DNA of 64,000 nt from Chelatococcus sp. HY11 (GCF_018398335.1 NZ_JAHBRX010000002.1:496001-560000); one strand, 5' to 3'. Numbered from the stretch's first letter, positions 8,503 to 17,494 are shown. The notes: generated by a model from the sequence alone, not told the origin. Translations and numbers: made by a program.

Positions 8503-9596
8503 CGTCCCCGGCCCGTCACCTCCTTCAACGTCGGGCTTAAAGCGCCGATCAGATCGAGCGCGCCTCTCGCCGTCACCTTGAGTTCCTTGGCGACGAGTTG
8601 CGGCGTGACGAGGGGCTTCGCGAGGACCAGATCGACAAGGCCGGGCAAGCGCGAATGAGAGCGCCGATTGGTCAGAAACCGCTCCAGCTGCGTGCGCGCG
8701 AGCATCAGCCGGTCGTGCTCCTGCAGGCCCGCTTCGGCGGCGGCCTTGATCGCGTTGAGCATGGCCACCTTCGGCGGCGCCATCGCATAACCGTGTAACG
8801 TGGAGCCGCCCTTGGCCCGACGCGCTTCGCGAAGGCCAAGACTGACACAGGCGAGATGGTGCTGCGTCTTGCCTCCCGCCCGCAAGACGGCCGCGACCAG
8901 AAGAGGCCCGAGCCAGGACATGGTCTGCAGCGGCGCCAGATCGACCCAGGCCTCCCAGGCATCAAGCGCCGCAAGAACCGGTGGTCGCTCCAGATCGATC
9001 CGCTCCCGCCAGCGCGCGAGCAACTCCTCGTCGTTCCGCTCGGAATCATAGAGCCCTAAGTCCGCCAGACCCGAAAGCCGCCCCGGCGCGGGCGAACGCG
9101 CATCGGCGATGGCCCTGTTGGAACGGGCTAAAAGCGCATCGATATCGGCGAATGCTTGCTCGGCTTCGGCCTCAGCTTCGGCGCCAACAAGTTCCTCCAC
9201 CCGTTGCGAGGACTGGGCGGCGTCATCATCAAGCCACGACGCGTTGCGGCCGCTCAGGGCGTTGAGGCCCGTCGCGCTCAAGGCCCAGCCCGGCGCATGG
9301 CTGGCGATGCCGCGATGGGCCCGCAACACCGCGGAAGCGCGGGTCAGCTCATGGGTCGGCGTGCGAATGTCCATGGCCGCGTCGTTCAGCACGAGATCCT
9401 CGAGATGAACGAGATCGCCGGCGATCCAACGGGCCGCGCAGGCTTCATGGAAGTGGCTGCGGCTGACCCAGGCTTCACGGACAGGACTTGCCCGCAAGCG
9501 CTCGTCGAGACGCGCCACCGCATCCTCCGCCAGGAGAAGCGGACCAACAAGGCTCTCCGACAGAGCCGCCACACTACGCTTGCGAATCATACTCAT
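8478..9596 (-). CDS. DUF1612 / RHE_PE00001-family HTH protein (372 aa)
   Basis: The protein resembles the DUF1612 family with a C-terminal helix-turn-helix (residues near LVLAKPLVTPQLVAKELKVT). This family is common on chromosomes and plasmids of rhizobia; its role is unproven but it is expected to bind DNA. The central part includes an acidic repeat (EAEAEAEQAF) and a long helical region. The start could be the ATG at 9596 or the one two codons later (9590). It is transcribed towards the phosphatase gene and their ends overlap by 25 bases, so it is unlikely to belong to the sensor module. No operon partner is seen. Confidence 0.75.
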   Translation of the reverse strand: MSMIRKRSVAALSESLVGPLLLAEDAVARLDERLRASPVREAWVSRSHFHEACAARWIAGDLVHLEDLVLNDAAMDIRTPTHELTRASAVLRAHRGIASHAPGWALSATGLNALSGRNASWLDDDAAQSSQRVEELVGAEAEAEAEQAFADIDALLARSNRAIADARSPAPGRLSGLADLGLYDSERNDEELLARWRERIDLERPPVLAALDAWEAWVDLAPLQTMSWLGPLLVAAVLRAGGKTQHHLACVSLGLREARRAKGGSTLHGYAMAPPKVAMLNAIKAAAEAGLQEHDRLMLARTQLERFLTNRRSHSRLPGLVDLVLAKPLVTPQLVAKELKVTARGALDLIGALSPTLKEVTGRGRYRAWAVR

Positions 9597-9928
9597 TTCA
9601 CAACATCTTGCACGATCAGCGCCATGACGTCAGCATGGCAACGGCGACCAACGCGCTAGTATTGGAAATGCTCCTCGATCGAATCAGTCTTCGCACATGG
9701 GGGAAGACTTTAGATCGACAGGAGTGAGGCCGGATTGTGTCTATCTTCCCCGCTCACAGCGACACAAGAATCCTCATTACACGCATCTTCTGACGCGCTG
9801 CGGGCCCGTACTTTGTCGTACTGATCAAGCGAGAAGGCCCCGGCCGGAAAACGCGGTGCGCCGCTATGTGGAAGAGGCATCGGCCTTTAACCGATGCCTC
9901 TGTGCATGGAACCGATTGATTGCGCAGG
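9597..9928. other. Intergenic region between the DUF1612 gene and the polyamine-type ABC operon
   Basis: About 330 bases hold no convincing gene. The left part should contain the promoter of the DUF1612 gene. The right part contains the terminator-like hairpin listed separately. Short open frames here lack ribosome sites and recognisable similarity. Confidence 0.6.
9873..9901 (-). terminator. Perfect hairpin, probable terminator of the polyamine-type ABC operon
   Basis: An 11-base-pair perfect stem (AGAGGCATCGG and its complement) encloses a 7-base loop at 9884-9890. It lies 28 bases past the stop of the last permease gene on the minus strand. The T-run after it is short (CTTCC), so termination may be weak. 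Confidence 0.6.
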
Positions 9929-10738
9929 TCAGCGTTGCATGACCCGCCGCAAGCCCGCCATACGGTCGATGACGACCATGGCCACGCCGGAGATGATGAT
10001 GAGCGAACTGGCGAGCGCCGCGCCGACGGCGTCATACTGAAACTTGATATAGGAAAACAACTCCACCGGAAGCGGCGTCCAGCCGGGCGGAGCCAGGAAG
10101 ACCGAAATCGGAAAGTCGTTCCAGGACAGCACGAAGCACAGCACGAAGCTCGAGATAAGGCCGGTCTTGATGACGGGCAGCGTGATCGACATCATCGTGC
10201 GCAGCGGCCCGGCACCGACATTGCGCGCTGCCTCTTCGAGCGACGTGTCAAAGTTCTGCATGCTCGCCGTGAGGATGCGAACCGCGAAAGGCAGCACGTG
10301 AATGGAATGTCCAATGATAAGTGCCGGAATGCCCGCGCCAAAACCGAGCCGCGCGAAGAAGACGTAAAGCGCCAGGCTGAAAATCGTCGTCGGGATCAAC
10401 AGGGGCGACATGATGAGAAGATTGATGAATGCTTTGCCCTTGAAATCGTAGCGTACCATCGCAAGCACGGCCAGAAAGGCCAATGTATTTGCTATGATGG
10501 AGGCGACGAGGCCGAGTGAAAGACTGACGCCCATGGCGCGCACGAAGGTATCCGAAGTCCAGGCGGCCTTGAACCACTCCAGCGTGAAGCCCGACGGTGG
10601 CAGAATGAACTCTCGTGGATTCACCGAGACGAGCAAAGTAATCAGGATGGGGAAGAACAGGAAGGCCATCGCGATATAAGTGAAGACGCGAAGGGCGAGT
10701 GTTCCCATGTCTGGCATACGCATCGACGAGGTCCTCAT
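9929..10738 (-). CDS. ABC transporter permease, PotC-like (269 aa)
   Basis: About six membrane helices and the EAA loop (EEAARNVGAGPLRTMMSITLP, near residues 175-195) mark an inner-membrane permease of the spermidine/putrescine/iron family (PotC type). It should pair with the adjacent PotB-like permease to form the channel. Its start overlaps the stop of that gene by four bases. It is the last gene of the minus-strand operon from the aldehyde dehydrogenase at 17.3 kb and is followed by a hairpin terminator. The substrate is not shown by the sequence; polyamines, amines or small organic acids are all possible in this family. Confidence 0.9.
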   Translation of the reverse strand: MRTSSMRMPDMGTLALRVFTYIAMAFLFFPILITLLVSVNPREFILPPSGFTLEWFKAAWTSDTFVRAMGVSLSLGLVASIIANTLAFLAVLAMVRYDFKGKAFINLLIMSPLLIPTTIFSLALYVFFARLGFGAGIPALIIGHSIHVLPFAVRILTASMQNFDTSLEEAARNVGAGPLRTMMSITLPVIKTGLISSFVLCFVLSWNDFPISVFLAPPGWTPLPVELFSYIKFQYDAVGAALASSLIIISGVAMVVIDRMAGLRRVMQR

Positions 10739-11598
10739 CGTTTGACCTCCAATCGGTTGAGAATGAGCTTGCCGAATACAAAGGCCATGCCCGTGAGAAT
10801 GGTGGCATTGGCCGCGATCATGATCACCGAGAGGCTGGACGCAAAGGGCAGATCGTTATTGAGCAGCGCCTCGCGATAAATCACCAGACCGATCATCTGC
10901 GTATCGTTGGCGCCGACCATCAACGGCACCGCGAAAGCGGAGAAATTCAAGGTGAAGACAATGACGAGGCCGGCATAGAGGCCAGGCAGCGTCAACGGAA
11001 ACGTGATGCTCCAGAATGCTTTCCACCGGTTGGCCCCGACGTTGCGGGCCGCCTCGACGAATGACGGATTAAGGCGCTCGATGGAATCGAGCAGCGACAG
11101 CACGATATAGGGCATCCCGATATAGACGAGCAGGATGATGACGCCCTTCAAATCCCACATGTACCGCACGGGTTCGTCATAGACCCGCAGGGCGATCATC
11201 AGGGAATTCAGGAGGCCGCCGCCACGAAAGATCACGATCCAGCCATAGACGAGCGTGACGAGGCCTATCAACAGCGGCGAAAGCACCATCGTCACGAGCA
11301 CGCTGCGCTGAAGCCCCCGCGTCTGGGCGATATAAAGAGCGACCGGATAGCCTAGCAACACAGAAATCAAAGTCGTGATCACGGCGATACGGATCGAGAA
11401 CCATAAGGTATTGATGAGATACCAGCTGGACCCGAGAAAGCGCGTATAGTTTTCAAAGGTGAACGCCGACACCATGTAGGCGCCGTCGACCGTCTGGTTG
11501 AAGCTGGTGCGGACGACCCAGAGCAACGGCAACACCACGAAGATGGTGAGCGCGATGACCGCGGGAGCAAGAAGAGTGACGGCGCCGCGGGATTTCAT
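10735..11598 (-). CDS. ABC transporter permease, PotB-like (287 aa)
   Basis: This inner-membrane permease has an N-terminal helix (LLAPAVIALTIFVVLPLLWV), about six helices in total and the EAA loop (VEAARNVGANRWKAFWSITFP). It belongs to the PotB/binding-protein-dependent transport family. It overlaps the ATPase gene before it (ATGA at 11595-11598) and the second permease after it, so the subunits are translationally coupled. It works with the 9929-10738 permease, the ATPase at 11595 and the binding protein at 12849. Confidence 0.9.
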   Translation of the reverse strand: MKSRGAVTLLAPAVIALTIFVVLPLLWVVRTSFNQTVDGAYMVSAFTFENYTRFLGSSWYLINTLWFSIRIAVITTLISVLLGYPVALYIAQTRGLQRSVLVTMVLSPLLIGLVTLVYGWIVIFRGGGLLNSLMIALRVYDEPVRYMWDLKGVIILLVYIGMPYIVLSLLDSIERLNPSFVEAARNVGANRWKAFWSITFPLTLPGLYAGLVIVFTLNFSAFAVPLMVGANDTQMIGLVIYREALLNNDLPFASSLSVIMIAANATILTGMAFVFGKLILNRLEVKR

Positions 11599-12695
11599 GA
11601 CGCCCGCCGAGCCTGTGCGTCAATCAGACGAAAATGATGCGGCTCAATGCTCAGCCAAACGTTTTCTCCAATCTCGGCAGCGCGATTGACGTTGTGGGTT
11701 TCGATATACAAGCTCTCGCCGGTTTCGAGCTGAGCCGTATAGCGAATCGTCGGTCCGAAATACTCCACGAAATCGATCCGTGCCTTTAATACGTTGGCGC
11801 CCTCCTGCGGCCCTGCCAGGATGCGAACCCGCTCCGGGCGCAGCAGAACGCGCACCTCAGCACCTTTCGCCAACTGGATGTCACGCCCGACGTGGAGCAC
11901 CAGAGAGGGACCGACGCGGACCGCCGCAATCCCGTCAGCGATCTCCGCGACCCTCCCGTCGAAGAAATTCGTGGTGCCGACGAAGTCGGCGACAAATTCT
12001 GATTGCGGGTCCTCATAGACCTCAAATGGGCGCGCTATGCGAGCGATTTCGCCGCCGCTCATGATGACGACGCGGTCGGACATGGACAGCGCCTCTTCCT
12101 GGTCATGGGTCACATAGAGTGTCGTCATATTCAGGCGCTTCTGGAGCTGCTTGAGCTCACGTCGCATGGCGACACGCAATGCCCTGTCGAGGTTGCTGAG
12201 CGGCTCATCCATGAGAAGCAACTGCGGTTCCAGCGCCAGCGCGCGCGCCAGCGCCACTCTCTGCTGCTGGCCGCCCGAGAGTTGGCGCGGCAGACGGTCC
12301 TCGTAGCCGGACAGGCCGGTGACCGCCAGCGATTCCTCGATCTTGCGCTTGATGAAGGCTTTGTCATGCTTGCGCAGTTTCAAGCCGAAAGCGACATTTT
12401 CCGCGACCGTCATATGAGGCCAAAGCGCGTAATTCTGAAAGACGAAGCCGACCTGGCGCTTCTCCGGCGGCAGATGCGTGACCTCGCGACCGTTGACGCG
12501 AATTGCGCCATCGGATGCCATGATGAAACCCGCGATCATGCGCAAGGTCGTTGTCTTGCCGCAGCCGCTCGGCCCCAGCAGCGAGACAAACTCGCCGTGA
12601 TGAACGTCGAACGACACGTTGTTCACGGCCGCGACCTGACCATAGCGCTTGTAGACGCTCTCAACCTGGATGGCTTTGTCGGCGACACTCTTCAT
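11595..12695 (-). CDS. ABC transporter ATP-binding protein, PotA-like (366 aa)
   Basis: Walker A (GPSGCGKTT), the Q-loop (FQNYALWPH), signature LSGGQQQR, Walker B (LLLMDEP) and the switch histidine (YVTHDQEEA) are all present. The C-terminal 120 residues form a TOBE-type domain, as in PotA and UgpC. It energises the adjacent importer. I chose ATG 12695, preceded by GGAGAG about nine bases upstream, over an open-frame extension of 30 residues that has no family match. The 153-base gap to the binding-protein gene contains two hairpins, which may lower expression of this and later genes relative to the binding protein. Confidence 0.92.
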   Translation of the reverse strand: MKSVADKAIQVESVYKRYGQVAAVNNVSFDVHHGEFVSLLGPSGCGKTTTLRMIAGFIMASDGAIRVNGREVTHLPPEKRQVGFVFQNYALWPHMTVAENVAFGLKLRKHDKAFIKRKIEESLAVTGLSGYEDRLPRQLSGGQQQRVALARALALEPQLLLMDEPLSNLDRALRVAMRRELKQLQKRLNMTTLYVTHDQEEALSMSDRVVIMSGGEIARIARPFEVYEDPQSEFVADFVGTTNFFDGRVAEIADGIAAVRVGPSLVLHVGRDIQLAKGAEVRVLLRPERVRILAGPQEGANVLKARIDFVEYFGPTIRYTAQLETGESLYIETHNVNRAAEIGENVWLSIEPHHFRLIDAQARRAS

Positions 12696-12748
12696 TTTGA
12701 AACGCTCTCCAGGATACATCTGGCATAGATCATGCGCTACGGCCACAG

Positions 12749-12767
12749 ACGGCGGCAAAGCCGCCGT
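12749..12767 (-). other. Hairpin in the leader of the PotA-like gene
   Basis: A perfect 8-base-pair stem (ACGGCGGC with GCCGCCGT) and a 3-base AAA loop lie about 55 bases upstream of the ATPase start. No T-run follows, so it more likely slows polymerase or exonucleases than acts as a full terminator. Confidence 0.5.
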
Positions 12768-12805
12768 GCTGCACGGATATCTCAAGCATAGGGATAAAGC
12801 GGCAT

Positions 12806-12833
12806 AGCCGGGAAGCCCCCATTCCCCCCGGCT
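12806..12833 (-). other. Hairpin just downstream of the binding-protein gene
   Basis: The arms AGCCGGG and CCCGGCT enclose a 14-base C-rich loop, starting 15 bases after the binding-protein stop codon. Such hairpins commonly protect the 3' end of highly expressed binding-protein mRNA in ABC operons. Confidence 0.45.
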
Positions 12834-12848
12834 TTCCGCGTCAGAATC

Positions 12849-13874
12849 TCACTTGCTCGTCATCTTGTTGAGTTCGTTCTGCCACTTCGCCTTGTTGGCC
12901 GTGATCTTCTCCTGATCCGGGAGGAAGAGACGCTTGAACTGCTCGTTCTGAACCAGCAGATCCTTGTAGACGAAATCGGCTGGGATCGTGACGTTCTGCA
13001 CCGTCGGCGCATAGAGATTACGCGTCGCGAAGGCGAGCTGCACCTCAGGGCTCAGGATATAGTTGACGAACGCCTGCGCCTTCTCCGGGTTCTTTGCCGC
13101 TTTGGTGATATTCACGCTGGTGATCAGCGGAAACGTTCCCTCTTCCGGCCGGGCGAACTTGACGTTCTTGGCACCCTTTTCAAGAAGCTCCTTCATGCGC
13201 CCTGTCGCCAGCATGCCGAGCCACGCGTCTTCGGTCTGGAAAAGCGAGACCATCTGGCTTTCCACATCGAGCGAACCGATCAGATTTCCGCTCTTCACAA
13301 GTGCGGCCATCTTGTCGAGCCCAGGCTGGATATTGTCGATGCTGCCGCCGTTCTTCTGGGCCTGCAGCACTGTCAGGCTGAGCGTCGGAATGTGCTCAAA
13401 GCCATAGATGACAACATGGTTCTTGTAGTCTGGCTTCCAGAGCTCGTCCCAGGATGTCGGCGCCGCCTTCACCTTGTCCGTGTTGTAGGCGAGCACGTAG
13501 TCGCCGACATTTGCGAAAACGGTATAGGGCGAATATATTGCGTTGCTGTATAGATTGGCCATGTTCGGGATCTTGCTCTTATCGAGCTCCATCCACAGGC
13601 CTTCCTTCTCACCGGCAATCGAGTTCAACAGCGTGTTTGTCGCGACATCGACCTGACCAAGGCGCGACTTGACGAGATGGTCGGGGCTTGCGCCCACCAC
13701 CCATTCGATCTTGCACTTCTCGGCTTCCTCGAAGGCCTTGGCAACAGATTCATAGGTCTTCTGATAGCTGCCGCCCCAGGTCGTGACGCGCAGGGTGCAA
13801 TCCTGAGCGAAGGCCGGCGATGCGAATACACCAAGAGCTCCCGCAAGGAGCAACGCTGACATTGATTTCTTCAT
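12849..13874 (-). CDS. ABC transporter substrate-binding protein, PotD-like (341 aa)
   Basis: A Sec signal peptide (MKKSMSALLLAGALGVFASPAFA) precedes a mature protein starting QDCTLRVTTWGGSYQKTY, typical of family 1/PotD-type extracellular binding proteins. It should deliver a ligand in the periplasm to the PotB/PotC/PotA-like importer encoded just downstream. I chose ATG 13874 because AAGGGGA lies directly upstream and the signal peptide begins there. The upstream 28-codon extension would bury the signal. Its position behind an aldehyde dehydrogenase and a ThDP enzyme suggests that the imported compound, or a product of it, passes through an aldehyde. Confidence 0.92.
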   Translation of the reverse strand: MKKSMSALLLAGALGVFASPAFAQDCTLRVTTWGGSYQKTYESVAKAFEEAEKCKIEWVVGASPDHLVKSRLGQVDVATNTLLNSIAGEKEGLWMELDKSKIPNMANLYSNAIYSPYTVFANVGDYVLAYNTDKVKAAPTSWDELWKPDYKNHVVIYGFEHIPTLSLTVLQAQKNGGSIDNIQPGLDKMAALVKSGNLIGSLDVESQMVSLFQTEDAWLGMLATGRMKELLEKGAKNVKFARPEEGTFPLITSVNITKAAKNPEKAQAFVNYILSPEVQLAFATRNLYAPTVQNVTIPADFVYKDLLVQNEQFKRLFLPDQEKITANKAKWQNELNKMTSK

Positions 13875-13977
13875 GTCCAAATCCCCTTTGGATTGCGATG
13901 GGCCGTTTCGGTCCCTGTTACCTATGCCTCTCTTCTGGCGGAGAGGTTGAATAACCAACGGGTAATCTGCCGAGGGA

Positions 13978-14001
13978 CACCGTTCACGTGTCGTGACGGT
14001 G
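13978..14001 (-). other. Hairpin after the ThDP-enzyme gene
   Basis: CACCGTTCACG (13978-13988) pairs with CGTGACGGTG (13992-14001) except for one bulged base. It starts within four bases of the ThDP-enzyme stop codon. No T-run follows on the minus strand. It may separate expression of the enzymes from that of the transporter. Confidence 0.4.
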
Positions 14002-14004
14002 CGA

Positions 14005-15699
14005 TCAGTGTTTCGCCTTTCGGCGATTCCTGAGATCGGTCAGGGAATAGCGTGAGTGGATCGCCTCCTGGTCGACACACATTTCGATCAGGGCCGGCTT
14101 GCCAGCGTCCAGGCAACGCTCGAACGCCGGCGCGAAATCATCAGTCACTGTCACGCGTTCCGCGTGCGCACCATAGGCTTTCGCGAGCGCGTAGAAATCC
14201 GGATTGACGAGCTGCGTACCGTTGACCCGCCCTTCGAGGCGGTTTTCCTCGTGAATACGGATAGTGCCGTACATGTTATTATTGAACAGAACGACGATGA
14301 CGTTGGCGCCATACTGCACGGCGGTCGCCAGTTCTTCCGAGCTCATCTGGTAACAGCCGTCGCCGACGAAATCGACGACAACGCGCCCGGGATATAGGAG
14401 CTTGGCCGAGATCGCCGCGGGCAGACTGTAGCCCATGGAGCCGCTGATGGGGCCTAGCTGGGTATGGAGCCGGTAATGGGCGAAATAGCGCTGGCTCCAG
14501 GTTGCATAGGCGCCCACGCCATTGGTGACGATGGCGTCTTCTGGCAGTCGCTGGCGCAGCCACTTCATGATCTGCGGCAAATCGATGGCGCCGGGGCATG
14601 GTCCCGGCCGCGTTTCGATTTCAAAGGTCTCGCGGAGCGCGGCCGTCCATCCGGCCCAGACTTCGTGGGCTACAGGGGCATGCGCGGCGAGCGCAGCCGT
14701 GAAGCCGTCGTTGTCGGCGAGCAGCGCAAGATCGACCTGGAACACGCGGTTCAGCTCCGCGAAGCTGCTCGTCACATGCACGACCTTCTGCTTCGGAACC
14801 GGAATATTGAAGAGCGTAAATCCCTCCATATAACCGGCGCCAATCGTGTTCACGTCACTCAGCGAGTCGTTGCACATGATCACGAAGTCGGCGCTCCTGA
14901 TATGCGCCAGCAATGCCGGATTGGAGCCGATGCCGATTTCGCCGACGTAGCACGGCAGACGGTGGTCGATGATATCGCGGCGGCGGAATGTCGTGACGAC
15001 CGGCACATTGTTCGCGGTCGCGAAGGCCTGAACATTATCGCGCGCGGCCTCGGTCCAGCCCGAACCGCCGACAATGAGCAAGGGCCGCTCTGCCTCGGCC
15101 AGCATGCCGAAAATGCTCTCAAGCCGTTCCGGTGATGGGTTCCCGGCGGATGCGGGCACGCTCGGCTTGCCGGGCGGCACCGACGCCTCATCCTCCAGGA
15201 CGTCCTCGGGAATGACCAAGACCACCGGCCCCATCCGGCCCGTCATCGCGGTCTGGTAGGCGCGCTGGATGAACTCGGGGATACGCGCGGCATCGTCGAT
15301 CTGGGCAACCCATTTGGTCATGGGCGCAAACATCGTGCGGAAATCGTAGGCCATGAACGCCTCGCGCTCCATCAGCCCGCGCTTGACCTGCCCCACGATG
15401 AGGATCATCGGGGAGGAATCCTGGTAAGCCGTGTGGACGGCATTCACCGCATTGGTCGCGCCGGGACTGCGCGTGACGAAGGCGATCCCGGGCCGGCCAG
15501 TCAGCTTGCCATAGGCTTCCGCCATCTGCGCCGCGCCGTTTTCATGACGACAACTGATGGCCCGGATGTCGGGGTGACGGACGCCGAGCGCATCGAGCGC
15601 GCAGAGGAAGCTCTCGCCCGGGACGTGGTAGACGAGATCCGCCCCGTTCAACTTGAGCTCATCGGCGAGGATTTCACTGCCTTTGCGCTTCTCGACCAT
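14005..15699 (-). CDS. Thiamine-diphosphate-dependent enzyme, acetolactate-synthase-like (564 aa)
   Basis: The three-domain ThDP fold is visible. An N-terminal pyrimidine-binding domain carries the catalytic glutamate in RHENGAAQMAEAYG, then comes a central domain, and a C-terminal domain has the ThDP/Mg site GDGCYQMSSEELATA followed by LFNNNMYG. Members decarboxylate 2-oxo acids to aldehydes or transfer the resulting two-carbon unit (acetolactate synthase, benzoylformate decarboxylase, glyoxylate carboligase and others). Sequence alone does not fix the reaction. With an aldehyde dehydrogenase directly upstream, a 2-oxo-acid decarboxylase giving an aldehyde for oxidation is an attractive reading, but this is inference. 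ATG 15699 was chosen; a GTG six codons earlier is also possible. Confidence 0.85.
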   Translation of the reverse strand: MVEKRKGSEILADELKLNGADLVYHVPGESFLCALDALGVRHPDIRAISCRHENGAAQMAEAYGKLTGRPGIAFVTRSPGATNAVNAVHTAYQDSSPMILIVGQVKRGLMEREAFMAYDFRTMFAPMTKWVAQIDDAARIPEFIQRAYQTAMTGRMGPVVLVIPEDVLEDEASVPPGKPSVPASAGNPSPERLESIFGMLAEAERPLLIVGGSGWTEAARDNVQAFATANNVPVVTTFRRRDIIDHRLPCYVGEIGIGSNPALLAHIRSADFVIMCNDSLSDVNTIGAGYMEGFTLFNIPVPKQKVVHVTSSFAELNRVFQVDLALLADNDGFTAALAAHAPVAHEVWAGWTAALRETFEIETRPGPCPGAIDLPQIMKWLRQRLPEDAIVTNGVGAYATWSQRYFAHYRLHTQLGPISGSMGYSLPAAISAKLLYPGRVVVDFVGDGCYQMSSEELATAVQYGANVIVVLFNNNMYGTIRIHEENRLEGRVNGTQLVNPDFYALAKAYGAHAERVTVTDDFAPAFERCLDAGKPALIEMCVDQEAIHSRYSLTDLRNRRKAKH

Positions 15700-15769
15700 C
15701 ACTACGCGTCCCTGCACCTGACTTCTCGGGAAAGAGGTGAGCGCTAAGGGCGCTCACCGGGTTATTTCA

Positions 15770-17266
15770 TCAGCCGATGACAAAGGGGTTCTCGATTTCC
15801 TCGGCGGTTGATAGCCAAACCGCCTTGGTTTGCAGATATTCCTTGATGCCTTCGATGCCATTCTCTCGGCCGATGCCGCTCTTCTTATAGCCACCGAAGG
15901 GGGTGGTGTAGGAGATGTCGCGATAGGTGTTCACCCACACGCTTCCCGCTTCAAGCATCTCGGACATGCGCAGAGCCTGGCGCATGTTCGCCGTCCAGAC
16001 GCCAGCGGCGAGGCCGAACTCGCTGTCATTGGCAATGTCGACGGCCTCTTCCATCTCATCGAAAATGATTGTGGAGAGAACGGGGCCGAAAACCTCCTCA
16101 CGCGCGATGCGCATCTGGTTGTTGACGCCCGTAAAGATCGTCGGCTCGATGAAGAAGCCTTCGGCGCATTCGGCAACGTCCGGGCGCTTGCCGCCCAGTA
16201 CCAGTTCAGCGCCTTCCTGCCGGGCGATATCGATATAGCCGAGCACCTTGTCATACTGCATGCGATTGGCGATCGGCCCGATCTGCGTGGCGATATCGCG
16301 CGGATTGCCGATGCGGGCGGACTTCGAGAACGCGGCGAGCTTGTCCACGAACTGATCGTGGATGGCGCGCTGGATGAGGAGCCTGGAGCCCGCGATGCAG
16401 GTCTGGCCGACGGCGCCGAAAATGCCGCCGACCACGCCGCGCACAGCGTTGTCGATGTCGGCGTCGTTGAAAACGATGTTGGGCGACTTGCCGCCGAGCT
16501 CGAGGCTTGCGCGCTTCACATCCTTCGCCGCCAGCGAATAGAGATAGGCCCCCGTCGCCGTCGATCCTGTGAAGCCCAGATGCCGTGTCAGCGGATGCGT
16601 GACGAGCGGCTCGCCGGCTTCCTTGCCATAACCTGTCACCACATTGATGACACCCGGCGGGAAGCCCGCCATCTCCACGAGCTCCATCAGCTTGAGCGCC
16701 GTGGCAGAGGTGTATTCGGCGGGCTTCATGACAATGGTGTTGCCCGCCGCCAAAGCTGGTGCGGCCTTGAGCGAAAGCAGAAGCAGCGGCGCGTTCCAGG
16801 GGACGATGCCGACACAGACGCCGAGCGGCTCGGGGCGAGAAAAGCTCAGCGCCGGCTTGTCGCAGGGATGGACCACGCCTTCGATTTTATCGGCGAGGCC
16901 CGCGTAATAGTAAAACCACTTCGGAATGTAGCGTATCTGATGCTGCATCTCGGCGAGCAGACGGCCGTTGTCGCGCACCTCGATTTCCGCGAGTGCATCC
17001 GCGTGCTCCTCGATGAGTTGGCCGAGACGATAGATCAGTTTCCCGCGCTCGGATGGATGCATCCGCCCCCAGGGGCCTTTCTTGAAAGCCTGGTGGGCGG
17101 CCTGGATGGCCCTGTCGGCATCGGCCGCGCCACCACGGGCGACCATCGCCCACGGGCGCGCCGTGAAGGGATCCACTGTCTCAAAATACTCTCCCGACGC
17201 CGGCTCCACCCATTCGCCGCCAATATACATCTTCAACTTCGGCAGCTCACCGGTCTGCGATGTCAT
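15770..17266 (-). CDS. NAD(P)-dependent aldehyde dehydrogenase (498 aa)
   Basis: This is a standard aldehyde dehydrogenase of family length. Cofactor binding is seen in VPWNAP and in GFTGSTATG, with the general base in ELGGKSPN (Glu256) and the nucleophile in GQTCIAGSR (Cys290). It oxidises an aldehyde to the carboxylic acid in the cytoplasm. ATG 17266 has GGGAG eight bases upstream. An ATG five codons earlier has its purine run too close. It is the first gene of the minus-strand operon with the ThDP enzyme and the PotABCD-like importer. Its promoter lies in the 250-base region shared with the divergent GntR gene, so that regulator may control both sides. Confidence 0.9.
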   Translation of the reverse strand: MTSQTGELPKLKMYIGGEWVEPASGEYFETVDPFTARPWAMVARGGAADADRAIQAAHQAFKKGPWGRMHPSERGKLIYRLGQLIEEHADALAEIEVRDNGRLLAEMQHQIRYIPKWFYYYAGLADKIEGVVHPCDKPALSFSRPEPLGVCVGIVPWNAPLLLLSLKAAPALAAGNTIVMKPAEYTSATALKLMELVEMAGFPPGVINVVTGYGKEAGEPLVTHPLTRHLGFTGSTATGAYLYSLAAKDVKRASLELGGKSPNIVFNDADIDNAVRGVVGGIFGAVGQTCIAGSRLLIQRAIHDQFVDKLAAFSKSARIGNPRDIATQIGPIANRMQYDKVLGYIDIARQEGAELVLGGKRPDVAECAEGFFIEPTIFTGVNNQMRIAREEVFGPVLSTIIFDEMEEAVDIANDSEFGLAAGVWTANMRQALRMSEMLEAGSVWVNTYRDISYTTPFGGYKKSGIGRENGIEGIKEYLQTKAVWLSTAEEIENPFVIG

Positions 17267-17363
17267 CCTGAAGTCTCCCATTACCCTCTACAGCAGGCGA
17301 CACAGCCGCCGTTGTTCGCTCGCCAAAACACCGCAGGCGCGCCAAAATTCGCTTTTTGAGATC

Positions 17364-17399
17364 ATTTTGATATCTATTTCGAGAATAGTGATATCATTA
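17364..17399. promoter_or_regulatory. Dyad operator candidate between the dehydrogenase and GntR operons
   Basis: Two GATATC cores (17369-17374 and 17390-17395) flank a near-palindrome centred on TCGA, giving arms TGATATC-TATT and AATA-GTGATATCA. The right half contains AGTGATATCATTA, a 13-mer found again exactly inside the GntR gene. The site lies between two divergent operons and near a GntR/UTRA regulator, which makes it the likely operator. Confidence 0.55.
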
Positions 17400-17483
17400 G
17401 AAACACCCTGTCAACCCGATTTTCACGCAAGTATGGCCCGGATCAGGGTGGACATTTTGTGATTCAGCGGTTTATCGTGCAAA

Positions 17484-17494
17484 TAATGATATAC
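17484..17494. promoter_or_regulatory. Second candidate GntR operator half-site
   Basis: TAATGATATAC matches the complement of the 13-mer in the upstream dyad (TAATGATATCACT) at 10 of 11 bases. It lies 24 bases before the GntR start codon, where binding would block transcription of the GntR-UbiD operon. Confidence 0.45.

Noticed and set aside
14005-15699. Calling the ThDP enzyme ilvB
   Set aside because: No small regulatory subunit gene is adjacent, and the neighbours are a dehydrogenase and an importer, so a catabolic ThDP enzyme is at least as likely.
15830-17359. 509-codon open frame on the plus strand
   Set aside because: It lies fully antisense to the aldehyde dehydrogenase gene, has no ribosome site or recognisable domain, and arises from GC-rich third-position bias.
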